A stretch of DNA of 17,171 nt from Desulfosarcina sp. (GTDB lineage: Bacteria; Desulfobacterota; Desulfobacteria; Desulfobacterales; Desulfosarcinaceae). Under the pieces are notes generated by a model. That model made no database searches. It saw nothing but the letters and a program-made list of their open reading frames with translations, and had not been told where the DNA came from. The stretch covers positions 1 to 17,171 of the forward strand of contig DAOWNV010000023.1 of the NCBI GenBank assembly GCA_030642405.1, in the 5' to 3' direction. A program made the translations under genes and the position numbers. Below are positions 6,130-12,932 of this stretch, piece by piece (positions within the stretch are counted from its first letter, which is position 1; every line of letters starts with the position of its first letter).

Positions 6130-7818
6130 TTACCAAGAAAGGAATTTCCAGTATCCCAACACCGCCCAGAGCCAAAGCACTGCCCATGCGAGAAACGTGA
6201 CAGGGACGCCATATTTTACAAAATCCATTACCTCCAACAACCGTTCGCCGGTTTCCGGATCCTTGCCCATTCCAAAACATATAGCGTTGTTGGGCGTGCC
6301 GACAACCAAAAAATTGGCGAATGAAGAGGAAAATGAAGTAATCAATCCCACTTTCCAAACGCTTACGTTTGCCAAGGTAGCCATTGGCAGCACAATGGGC
6401 CCTAAAGCAGCCACCGTGGCACCGTCACTCATGAAATTGGTCATAACACCGGTGAGCAGGCTTACGCCGATTACAAGCCCGTCTCCTTTTGTCAGTGCGT
6501 CGGGAAGAAGATTGACAAAGGTGCTGGCCAGCCACAAAGCCCCGCCGGTAAATTTGAGGGCCACACCCATGGCACAGGCAGCTGCATACAATCCAACCAC
6601 ATCAAAGGCAACACCACTTTGAATATCTTCCCATCGCAAAATCCGGCATATAAACATGGCCATGACGGCATACAGAGTCGGTCCCCCCAGTCCTGCATGT
6701 TCGCCTATCAAAATCCACGCCAGCACAAGCAAAACGAGAATCACAGCCATAATCGCTTCCTGGCCGCCGAACTTCGGCATGTTTTTCACTTCTGCCTTGA
6801 CTACCTCGCTAGGGTTGACATCGTTGACCGTAAACTTGGGTTTCAATCTCAGGTACATGTACAGTCCTATCACCCAGGACATGACCGGCACAAAAGGAAA
6901 ACCGATTTTCATCCATTCTAAAAAGCTGATGGGCATGCCGTAGTCGGCTAAGTAACCCACCATGATGGCGTTGCGACCACCGGCCGCCGGTGATCCCGGA
7001 CCACCCTGATTGGCCGCAAAACAAACTCCCAACAAAAGAAAAATGGCCAATGCACGATCTTTTTTTATTCCATGACTTTTACAGGTCACCTTGTAAATTC
7101 CCATTAGAACGGGAATAAGCAATGCCACCAGTGCATGTTCGGAGAGAAATCCTGCCGAAACGGATAACATGGGCAAAAAGATAAAGGCGAAGGCCTTTGC
7201 ATTTTTTATGCGGCTAAGCAAGATCAAACCGATGCGTTTATCCAGCCCGGTCTTTGCCACCCCCACGGCCACGGCCAGAATACCGAAAATGAAAAACACG
7301 GCATCTTTCATATACGCTCTTGAAATCTCATTGATCGGCAATATGGCAAAAAGATACAGCAGCACCCCCACGAGAATATCCGTAGCCCCCAAAGGCAAGG
7401 TCTCCGTTCCCCACAAAAACGCGACTAGAAACAAAATACAGACCGTCATTTTGGCCATTTGAGCAACCTCATAGTAGGTGAAAAGAGGTTTGATGCTCTT
7501 ATGCCCATCTTTTTTGGCGGCATCTTCCCCGACGGATAGATCGACATTAAATGCCTCGGGTCTCAGCTTTTTGTTTACGGCATCGGCAATCGTGGTTGCT
7601 CCGGGCGGAAGCTTGTAACCGGAAGGTTGGACGGTTTTGACCAACTCCAGCATCCCCTGCGTAGGTGGCATCATGACCAGGAAAGTGAACACTAATGCCG
7701 CTGCAATCATAAATATGGGCTTGTATCCCGGTCGACTCTTCCACGACCATTTCCGATCGTGAACTTTTTCAGCCGGCAAGGGATCGAAATCATGGTCCAC
7801 CACGGTTTTATGTGACAT
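6130..7818 (-). CDS. SLC13/DASS-type anion:sodium symporter with altered SNT motifs
   Basis: The 562-residue protein starts at ATG 7818 behind AGGAGGGCAA and has many hydrophobic helices from residue 34 to the end. Conserved DASS features are AANQGGPGSPAAGGRNAI (about 268-285) and FANFLVVGTPNNAICFG (500-516), the two sequence-related helical hairpins. The Ser-Asn-Thr motifs that hold sodium and substrate carboxylates in known dicarboxylate carriers read SEH (226-228) and SDG (464-466). The ligand is therefore probably not a simple C4-dicarboxylate; sulfate, a sulfonate or another organic anion is possible. An extra hydrophilic loop of roughly 70 residues (52-118) lies between the first two helices. 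It is the first gene of an operon with the Cache kinase and its regulator, under a sigma-54-like promoter. Confidence 0.9.
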   Translation of the reverse strand: MSHKTVVDHDFDPLPAEKVHDRKWSWKSRPGYKPIFMIAAALVFTFLVMMPPTQGMLELVKTVQPSGYKLPPGATTIADAVNKKLRPEAFNVDLSVGEDAAKKDGHKSIKPLFTYYEVAQMAKMTVCILFLVAFLWGTETLPLGATDILVGVLLYLFAILPINEISRAYMKDAVFFIFGILAVAVGVAKTGLDKRIGLILLSRIKNAKAFAFIFLPMLSVSAGFLSEHALVALLIPVLMGIYKVTCKSHGIKKDRALAIFLLLGVCFAANQGGPGSPAAGGRNAIMVGYLADYGMPISFLEWMKIGFPFVPVMSWVIGLYMYLRLKPKFTVNDVNPSEVVKAEVKNMPKFGGQEAIMAVILVLLVLAWILIGEHAGLGGPTLYAVMAMFICRILRWEDIQSGVAFDVVGLYAAACAMGVALKFTGGALWLASTFVNLLPDALTKGDGLVIGVSLLTGVMTNFMSDGATVAALGPIVLPMATLANVSVWKVGLITSFSSSFANFLVVGTPNNAICFGMGKDPETGERLLEVMDFVKYGVPVTFLAWAVLWLWAVLGYWKFLSW

Positions 7819-7892
7819 TTGCCCTCCTCGATTCTTTTCTTATTGATTAAAACCAAATGTACGATTGCAATTTCAGAACAGTTCGTTACATG

Positions 7893-7910
7893 CAGACCAA
7901 CATTGGTCTG
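7893..7910. promoter_or_regulatory. 18-bp palindrome at the predicted transcript start of the transporter operon
   Basis: CAGACCAA and TTGGTCTG form a perfect inverted repeat around a 2-bp centre. Counting from the -12 cytosine of the sigma-54-like element at 7922 places +1 at 7910, so the palindrome covers +1 to +18. It may be a repressor site or, in RNA, a 5' hairpin stabilising the message. Confidence 0.6.
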
Positions 7911-7920
7911 GCATTTTCTG

Positions 7921-7936
7921 AGCAATGGACATGCCA
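7921..7936 (-). promoter_or_regulatory. sigma-54 (-24/-12) promoter for the transporter operon
   Basis: On the minus strand TGGCATGTCCATTGCT matches the consensus TGGCAC-N5-TTGC at all but one base, with the exact spacing, the GG at -24 and the GC at -12. It predicts a start at about 7910 and a 92-nt leader before ATG 7818. Sigma-54 needs an ATP-dependent enhancer-binding activator, and none is encoded in this window. Confidence 0.65.
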
Positions 7937-8043
7937 TTTGAGAAAAGCAGGCAGTATTTTACAGATACCATTGAATTTATGCTTAAAATCAATTCTCGGA
8001 GGGGGGCCGGTCGAAAAGGTTAAGACTAAGATCTGTCCGTAAT

Positions 8044-8060
8044 TTTTACACCGTGTAAAA
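8044..8060. promoter_or_regulatory. 17-bp palindrome, candidate upstream activator site
   Basis: TTTTACAC and GTGTAAAA flank a single cytosine as a perfect inverted repeat. Its centre is 142 bp upstream of the predicted transporter transcript start, a usual distance for a sigma-54 enhancer. A partial half-site (TTTTACA) occurs again at about 7957-7963. The rest of the 7,819-8,384 gap holds the promoter, the folded element at 8231-8339 and no gene. Confidence 0.5.
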
Positions 8061-8230
8061 GTCAGTCGCCGTTAAATAATGTCCATCCGGAAATGAGAGA
8101 TTTGCTGAATCAATACCAGCGATTGAATCAAACCGAATTTTGATAAAAAACATTTTTTCCCTGAGACAATTAGAAATGACCAATAAGGAAGATGGCTGGA
8201 ATGGTATACTCCAAGGCTGCATAAACAATA

Positions 8231-8339
8231 TGTGAAAGCTGGAGGAGTTCAGATCCCGTGTTGTCAAAAGGGATCGCGGTAGCGGATTATAGCTTCATCC
8301 TTAAGAAGGCCTTTGCTTTGAAGCCCTCCAGCTTTTGCA
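8231..8339 (+). ncRNA. 109-nt element predicted to fold as a three-way junction; unknown RNA or mobile repeat
   Basis: The ends pair over 15 positions: AAAGCTGGAGG at 8235-8245 with CCTCCAGCTTT at 8325-8335 (11 perfect pairs), plus four outer pairs of which two are G-U on the plus strand. Inside are two hairpins: GATCCC 8252-8257 with GGGATC 8270-8275, and GCTTCA 8292-8297 with TGAAGC 8319-8324. The second hairpin stacks directly on the outer stem. The G-U pairs would be A-C mismatches on the minus strand, which favours a plus-strand RNA. It does not fit tRNA or any riboswitch known to me. It lies 45 bp beyond the end of the UspA gene, so a 3'-end element of that minus-strand mRNA, or a miniature repeat with inverted ends, are alternatives. 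Confidence 0.5.
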
Positions 8340-8384
8340 AAATTGGGTTAGAGTCTGTCGTTATACTGGAATAATGTGTTCGTT

Positions 8385-8864
8385 CTATCTTTCTGAGCCT
8401 TTGTCATCGAAGCCCGCAGGAATAGTCAGCAACGGTACGGGAGATGTCCGATACAATTTCCTTGCGGTTGAGCCGACCAAAACATCAACCAGGTTTGTTC
8501 GTCCTTTTTTCCCTACAACCATCAAGTCCGGCCCTTCGCTTTCAATGGCGTCAAGCAACTCGTGGTACGGAACGCCGGTCCGAATCAAATAACGACAATG
8601 AATTGTATCAGGGCATGAGGTTGCAATCAAATCTTCCATTTTTGCTTTTCGGTCCTCTTCCTGTCCCGACAGGTAATCCTGATAAGAAAAGGATTCATAG
8701 GAGATCATGGTCCGGTGAATCATATCCAAATCCCGCTGATTGATGACGTTGACCAATATAAGGTCCGCATTCAGTTTCATCGCCATCAGACCACTGTATC
8801 GGATAATGGTTTCTGAATAGTCAGACAGATCCACTGCCGCCATCACTTTCATTCTTCGTGTCAT
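8385..8864 (-). CDS. universal stress protein, UspA family (ATP-binding type)
   Basis: The 159-residue protein starts at ATG 8864, chosen because AAGGAG lies 6 nt upstream. A longer frame from 8921 would only add a hydrophobic leader atypical of this family. It is one Usp domain: KVMAAVDLSDYSE at the first strand, DLMVVGKKGRTN, and the nucleotide-binding signature G-2x-G-9x-G-S (GKKGRTNLVDVLVGS) near the C-terminus, ending VPLLTIP. UspA proteins are cytoplasmic and bind ATP during stress or growth arrest; no target can be inferred here. The gene stands alone, 566 bp from the transporter promoter side, with the folded element just past its stop. Confidence 0.92.
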   Translation of the reverse strand: MTRRMKVMAAVDLSDYSETIIRYSGLMAMKLNADLILVNVINQRDLDMIHRTMISYESFSYQDYLSGQEEDRKAKMEDLIATSCPDTIHCRYLIRTGVPYHELLDAIESEGPDLMVVGKKGRTNLVDVLVGSTARKLYRTSPVPLLTIPAGFDDKGSER

Positions 8865-9005
8865 GGGCTGCTCCTTTATGAAGTAAAGTAAAAAAAGTAG
8901 CATAAACAGGACCGTCTTCAAGAGAAAATGTGACAGTGTCAGGAATTTTTCTCTGAAAACAGTCAGAGCTTACTTCCCTTTTAAAAAGGACAGAGCACCG
9001 GTAGC

Positions 9006-9026
9006 CCGGTTTCTGTGCAAAACCGG
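9006..9026. other. 7-bp hairpin in the gap between UspA and the small membrane gene
   Basis: CCGGTTT and AAACCGG pair perfectly around a 7-nt loop. No U-tract follows on either strand, so it is not a clear intrinsic terminator. It lies about 80 bp beyond the stop of the 62-residue membrane protein gene and may protect that message's 3' end. Confidence 0.4.
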
Positions 9027-9109
9027 AAAATCATTCTCCCTTTTACCCTACCAACTGATTCCTTATTGCCAATATACGGTTGATGCTGTGATTGGCACCT
9101 TACTCATAG

Positions 9110-9298
9110 TTACTCTTTCGGAGGCGCCATTAATGCTTTTAAACCATCCACTACCTTTTTTACAGCAACGCCAAGCAGTAACAATCCCGCCCCTAATGAA
9201 ATTAATGCTATGTTCAATAATATGGGTAATGGTAAAAACAGAGCTATTAAACCAAGAGCCGCACCGAGACCGCCTAATGCAATAATGCCATAAAACAT
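9110..9298 (-). CDS. small two-helix membrane protein, 62 residues, unknown
   Basis: ATG 9298 has GAGAGG eight nucleotides upstream, which favours it over GTG 9307. The protein is hydrophobic and rich in Gly, Ala and Leu: a first helix at about 3-24 (IIALGGLGAALGLIALFLPL), a second at about 26-47 (ILLNIALISLGAGLLLLGVA), and a basic amphipathic tail (VKKVVDGLKALMAPPKE). Both ends probably face the same side of the inner membrane. GxxxG-like spacing could support oligomers. I do not recognise a family. The gene stands alone behind a very AT-rich upstream region. Confidence 0.65.
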   Translation of the reverse strand: MFYGIIALGGLGAALGLIALFLPLPILLNIALISLGAGLLLLGVAVKKVVDGLKALMAPPKE

Positions 9299-9307
9299 TG
9301 AATACAC

Positions 9308-9625
9308 CTCTCACATAAGTTTATTTCATTCATTATTAAAATATAATATATTCGATAAAGTATTATCATATTAAAAATTATAAAAAAGCAAGTATAGAAT
9401 AAATATATTTTATTTTATAAACATAAGTAAATATTTATGCATCTAAAACGAGTTCTTATCATTTAGACTTAGACTGTACTTTTTGCAGGCCGGTAATGGG
9501 ATATGAATGGGAGGTGATTCCAGTGGTTACAAATGTGTTTGCTATGCTGCCATAATCAACGTCCGGCGTTACTGCTTAGGATTGGGGATGAAATTAATTA
9601 CCCATAATTGCGCCGGGTTCAGGTT
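9308..9625. other. AT-rich intergenic region, probable promoter of the small membrane gene
   Basis: From about 9313 to 9445 the sequence is almost entirely A and T, including runs such as AAATATATTTTATTTTATAA. On the minus strand TTGCTT, 17 nt and TGATAA resemble a weak sigma-70 promoter; the stretch could also bind nucleoid proteins. On the plus strand GGAGGTGAT at 9510-9518, a full complement of the 16S rRNA tail, precedes GTG 9523 and a 10-codon frame ending at TAA 9555. No longer gene is seen. Confidence 0.5.
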
Positions 9626-9970
9626 TTAAAATGTCTTTGCATTCCAGCTGAACATATCCCTTGCAAGATCTTTGAAATCGATAAAGACGCGATTTGGAGG
9701 TACTTTCAGTTCCTGCTCAACAAAGCCGCAGATCTTTTCGGAAAGTTCCGAGCAGAGCTCTTTGGGCAGTCCGATACTCTTCAGCCGGACAAACGCTGTC
9801 GGTTCATCGCTGCCGGCAAAGATTAGGGGAGTTCCTGATTTTATAGCAATCATGACATACGATTCTGGTTTGCTCAACAGTTCGGCAATGAATGTCGACG
9901 TTTTTTTCATGAGCTCCCGGTTGGATGCCTGATCAATCGTTTGATTGGTTTCGATGCTGAAATACGGCAT
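9626..9970 (-). CDS. MIF-like tautomerase superfamily protein
   Basis: The 114-residue protein matches macrophage migration inhibitory factor over its whole length. It begins MPYF, so Pro2 becomes the N-terminal catalytic base after methionine removal. It has KPESYVMIAI with K34 at the position of the conserved active-site lysine, FAGSDEPTAFVRLKSIG matching the human FGGSSEPCALCSLHSIG region, PPNRVFIDF, and the ending FSWNAKTF like human WNNSTFA. Family members are trimers that tautomerise phenylpyruvate-type keto-enols. The CxxC pair of human MIF is absent (TAFV). ATG 9970 has AGGGA upstream. The gene stands alone, and its physiological substrate is unknown. Confidence 0.9.
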   Translation of the reverse strand: MPYFSIETNQTIDQASNRELMKKTSTFIAELLSKPESYVMIAIKSGTPLIFAGSDEPTAFVRLKSIGLPKELCSELSEKICGFVEQELKVPPNRVFIDFKDLARDMFSWNAKTF

Positions 9971-10065
9971 GATTTTCCCTACTCATGTTTTTGAAGCATG
10001 GCCTCAACTATTAATATCATTTTAAATTCGCGTTTTGCGGATGAAACCGTGAAAAAATCCAATTC

Positions 10066-10083
10066 ATCCTGTTGATCCTGTCA
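10066..10083. repeat. 9-bp tandem motif ATCCTGTT(G/C)
   Basis: ATCCTGTTG is followed directly by ATCCTGTCA in the gap between the tautomerase and AhpD-like genes. Similar ATCCTGTT-ATCCTGTC pairs are, as far as I recall, scattered between genes in several environmental bacteria. I cannot confirm copies here beyond this pair. Confidence 0.4.
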
Positions 10084-10136
10084 GATAAGAAATATTTCAA
10101 AAGAATCCATTCCTTCCTGGTTATCCCCCTGAGGTT

Positions 10137-10667
10137 CTAGCATGTCTGATCCATTTTAAAGGTTTTCATCAGGATGCTGGATCCAACCATGTTGGTACCA
10201 TGCGTCAGGGCATCCAGAATGTCGCTGTCCGTCCATCCCAGTTCATGCAGATGATCCATGTCTTCCTGTACAACCGCATCGGGCGTTTTGATCGCCTTCA
10301 TCACAAATGCCAACATATCGCGTTCCTTATCTTCCAGAGGGGCCTGGAGGGGATCTCCCACGATTTTTTCGATGTCTTCTTCCGACATACCCTGCATCAT
10401 TAAAATATTTTTATTGAAACTGGTGCAAAAAACATAATTGTATTGCCGGGCCACAAGATAACGAATCGTGGAAAGTAGGCCAAATCCCAGATTCGGATGC
10501 TGCGAGTAATACTGAATTGTTTGCCAGGTCACTTTCAACATCAAGGGGCTAACGCTGGCAAGCTGCAGCGGGGCGGGAATTACGCCCATAGTTTTTTGCA
10601 TCTTGTCAAAAATTTCTTTGGTTTGTCCCTCTGCATTTTCGGGATTGATGGTTTTAATCAGAGGCAT
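10137..10667 (-). CDS. AhpD/carboxymuconolactone decarboxylase-fold protein without the CxxC motif
   Basis: The 176-residue protein starts at ATG 10667 behind AAGGAG. Its helical pattern fits the AhpD-like fold: FDKMQKTMGVIPAPLQLASVSP near the N-terminus (the VP..l..s..P motif), a central redox helix, and a C-terminal ELGWTDSDILDALTHG. In peroxidase members the central helix carries C-x-x-C-x3-H. Here it reads YVFCTSFNKNILM, so only C81 remains, with F84 and I88 at the other two positions. Thiol peroxidase activity of the AhpD kind is therefore unlikely, and the true role is unknown. The gene stands alone. Confidence 0.85.
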   Translation of the reverse strand: MPLIKTINPENAEGQTKEIFDKMQKTMGVIPAPLQLASVSPLMLKVTWQTIQYYSQHPNLGFGLLSTIRYLVARQYNYVFCTSFNKNILMMQGMSEEDIEKIVGDPLQAPLEDKERDMLAFVMKAIKTPDAVVQEDMDHLHELGWTDSDILDALTHGTNMVGSSILMKTFKMDQTC

Positions 10668-10725
10668 CGGTTGCTCCTTTCTGTAAATGGGTCGATTGAA
10701 TAATTGGAAATCTATCCTGGTTTTC

Positions 10726-10851
10726 TTACCAGGTGCTGTAAAAACCCGGAGTTGAGCCGTGAATTTCTATGGCGCCGACAGTATTTCCATAAAAGTCGAC
10801 ATCTTTTGGGCTTAGCCCCCAATACTTAGCCGGAGGAGCGACAAGAAAAAT
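10726..10851 (-). pseudogene. orphan 41-codon C-terminal fragment in an otherwise empty gap
   Basis: The minus-strand frame from 10851 to TAA 10728-10726 encodes protein-like residues (APPAKYWGLSPKDVDFYGN, then IEIHGSTPGFYSTW). It is closed upstream by TAG and has no ATG, GTG or TTG start. It looks like the tail of a lost gene; no family was recognised. The rest of the 10,668-10,990 gap holds two weak hairpins (10716-10733 and an AT-only stem 10897-10930) and nothing else I can support. Confidence 0.35.
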
Positions 10852-10990
10852 CTAAACCTGAGAAAGTGCGGAACATTTTGAGCTCGATTTGATAAGAGAA
10901 AATAGGTAAACGCTAACTAACTTATTTTCTATTTAAATACCGAATCACTACTCACAGTCCATTTGTCATTTACAATTCCTGTTTCGGTAA

Positions 10991-11596
10991 TTAGGCATCA
11001 GGTGCGGGGCTTGAATTCTTATCCCCTTTAATCCACCCGTAAACCTTTCTGATTTTTCTTTTAATGATGAACCCTAAAATAATCAGTGTGGATATAAAAA
11101 CAATGTTAAACAATGGCAAATGCGTATAATCCCGTTCGACGACCTTCAAACTCACTGCATTGGGAAACATTGAGAATATGCGAATTCTCCAGCCATAATA
11201 TTTTATAAGAACCCAAACTTTTTCTGTTGAAAGAGAAATAGACTGCGCTTTGGCTGTCAGGTCGGCACTGCTGAATTTGAAATAAGGTGGCCACCCCCAA
11301 CCCGTATCTTGGTTGCGGAAAACCATTGTTTTGCCGTTTTTTGAAATTGTGTTGATAAACCTGACATCAGAAGTTTGTCTAAGCACGTTGTCCTGAGAGT
11401 CTGCCTGTACTTTTTTCGATTTGGTGCTGCCCATATCCACACGCTTGACATCCGTACCCGTGATTTGTACGACTGCTGTTCGGGGAAGGTTCTTGTGTAA
11501 AAACAAGACAAAAACAACCACCAGCAAGATGGGAATGCCGATTTTGAAATACTTTAGAATCTTCAAGGATTCTCCTTTCGATGATTTTGCCGTCAT
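10991..11596 (-). CDS. DUF1523 family membrane protein
   Basis: The protein is up to 201 residues from ATG 11596. TTG 11566 has AAAGGAG five nucleotides upstream and would give 191 residues beginning just before the first membrane helix. It is the better-supported start, although non-ATG. A helix at about 20-35 is followed by a periplasmic domain with RTAVVQITGTDVKRVD, DVRFINT, FRNQDTGWGWPPYFKFSS and YYGWRIRIFSMFPNAVSL, all typical of DUF1523 (PF07509). A second helix follows at about 163-180, then a basic cytoplasmic tail. No biochemical function is established for the family. The gene stands alone. Confidence 0.88.
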   Translation of the reverse strand: MTAKSSKGESLKILKYFKIGIPILLVVVFVLFLHKNLPRTAVVQITGTDVKRVDMGSTKSKKVQADSQDNVLRQTSDVRFINTISKNGKTMVFRNQDTGWGWPPYFKFSSADLTAKAQSISLSTEKVWVLIKYYGWRIRIFSMFPNAVSLKVVERDYTHLPLFNIVFISTLIILGFIIKRKIRKVYGWIKGDKNSSPAPDA

Positions 11597-11671
11597 TATT
11601 ACTGAGAAGGCTTTATAAGCATTTCAGCAATTTTTGAAAAGTCAAATCTTGTGAACGCTGTTCACCGGACA

Positions 11672-12391
11672 CTAATCTCCCTTTCCAGGAAACAACATAT
11701 GGCGAAGCCACCCAAACAACGTATTACCTTGCAGGTTGGTCTGCTCCCATTCTACAAAGTCTCGCGCAAGTTTGACCGGATCCGAAAAAAAAGCAGCACG
11801 GGTTGTCAACGCTTCTTCCGGATCCAGTGTTTTAACCACCCGGGCCGGGTTTCCGGCAGCCACACAGTTGGGAGGAACCGAATCAACAACAATGGCACCG
11901 GCGCCAATAATACTGTTCTCACCAATGGTTACGCCCTTGAACACAAATGCACTGTCCCCTATCCATACGTTTTTTTCTATGTTTACGGGACTCGCAGTTC
12001 CATAAGAAACACGGTCATAGATTCCATGCCAGTCCGAATCAGTGATGTAAACACCGTTTGCGATCATGCAGTTGTCGGCAATCGTTATATCGACAGCACT
12101 GCTTATACGAACCCCCGGACAGATAAGACAATAGTTTCCGATGGAAATTTTACCTTTGCCTTCCTCATCCGGCCACACAGACAAACGGATTCTTTTATCC
12201 GGCGTTGCAATAACCGTAGCAAACTTTCCGATTGAAATTGGCGCACCGAATAATTCCACGTACCACGGCCGCATAAAGGTGAATCCTTTACCCAAATGCT
12301 CCAACTGAGGACGAAGAAAGTGTCTAGCATAAAATTTCTGGAATTTCAGATACGCTCTTTTTACAATGTAGGGTCGGTAATCTTTGATCAT
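11672..12391 (-). CDS. left-handed beta-helix (hexapeptide) acyltransferase
   Basis: The 239-residue protein carries hexapeptide repeats from about residue 80 to 185: KISIGNYCLICPGVRI, VDITIADNCMIANGVYI, VNIEKNVWIGDSAFVF and VTIGENSIIGAGAIVV, ending in VAAGNPARVV. The loop ITDSDWHGIYDR contains H122, the expected catalytic base of maltose/galactoside O-acetyltransferase relatives. These enzymes move acetyl from acetyl-CoA to sugars, often of the cell surface. The first 75 and last 50 residues are extensions beyond the core fold. ATG 12391 has only a weak ribosome site. No other polysaccharide genes lie beside it, so the acceptor cannot be named. Confidence 0.9.
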   Translation of the reverse strand: MIKDYRPYIVKRAYLKFQKFYARHFLRPQLEHLGKGFTFMRPWYVELFGAPISIGKFATVIATPDKRIRLSVWPDEEGKGKISIGNYCLICPGVRISSAVDITIADNCMIANGVYITDSDWHGIYDRVSYGTASPVNIEKNVWIGDSAFVFKGVTIGENSIIGAGAIVVDSVPPNCVAAGNPARVVKTLDPEEALTTRAAFFSDPVKLARDFVEWEQTNLQGNTLFGWLRHMLFPGKGD

Positions 12392-12433
12392 ATGTCTTTT
12401 AACCAGGGATTAAACATTTTTCTCTTTTAAGAA

Positions 12434-12643
12434 TTATTTCAGGCGAAAACAACGGAACAGTATTTGATTATACATGTGGTAGAAAAAAAAGAAACGATTA
12501 CTTAAAAAAAATCCATGGTAACCGCATTTGTAAACCATTTTGAAAATCATTGTTCCAGGCACGGCCAACTCATAGAGTAAATGACGGCCGGCAAGGCCAT
12601 TTATCTCCAAAATTCTTTCAGAAAGCAAAATAAGCGCTCTGAA
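12434..12643 (-). pseudogene. possible gene remnant in the 12,392-12,932 gap, unrecognised
   Basis: The minus-strand frame (FRALILLSERILEINGLAGR, LLYELAVPGTMIFKMVYKCG, then a Phe-rich end) has a protein-like N-terminal two-thirds. Its first possible start is TTG 12628 without a ribosome site, and TGA closes it upstream. It may be a decayed tail of a gene upstream of the acyltransferase. The overlapping plus-strand frame 12581-12808 looks less protein-like. Apart from the promoter near 12885 the rest of the gap shows nothing I can support. Confidence 0.25.
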
Positions 12644-12862
12644 TCAAAAGATACCAACACCAAGGACTGTTTGACCGGTTGCAACAAGAAGGTAAGTTCT
12701 ATATCCGTCGGATCAAGGCCGGCACAAAGAAAGAAACTATCATCTCTTCATTTGATAAATTATATTTTTTTCGTGACCCTTAGGAAGACCGGTGGTATAG
12801 ACAGTTAAACACATTGTACCACCCACGGATTCACCATTGGAACATAAGTTTGGGCATATTCG

Positions 12863-12890
12863 TTAGTTAGCGGCCATCGTGTTGTATACT
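12863..12890 (+). promoter_or_regulatory. probable sigma-70-type promoter of the LpoB-like cluster
   Basis: TATACT at 12885-12890 is a good -10 box, with TTAGTT 16 bp upstream as a weak -35. It would start transcription near 12897, about 36 nt before the first start codon of the three-gene cluster. Confidence 0.4.
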
Positions 12891-12932
12891 GGGGAACGTT
12901 GTAAAGCGCCAATCTAACAAGGAGCATGGATC

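Noticed and set aside
6119..6622. 167-codon plus-strand frame
   Set aside because: It is antisense to the transporter gene and has the low-complexity Pro/Thr/Ser composition of a shadow frame.
8990..9030. GC-rich segment with CCGGTAGCCCGG and GCAAAACCGG that recalls a cyclic di-GMP riboswitch
   Set aside because: The two conserved tetraloop and receptor elements of that class are not present in the right order, and no downstream gene on the plus strand would be controlled.
10716..10733. 6-bp hairpin CCTGGT/ACCAGG as a terminator
   Set aside because: No U-tract follows on either strand, and it overlaps the stop of the orphan fragment.
11651..12235. 194-codon plus-strand frame
   Set aside because: It is antisense to the hexapeptide acyltransferase, whose repeats prove the minus strand.
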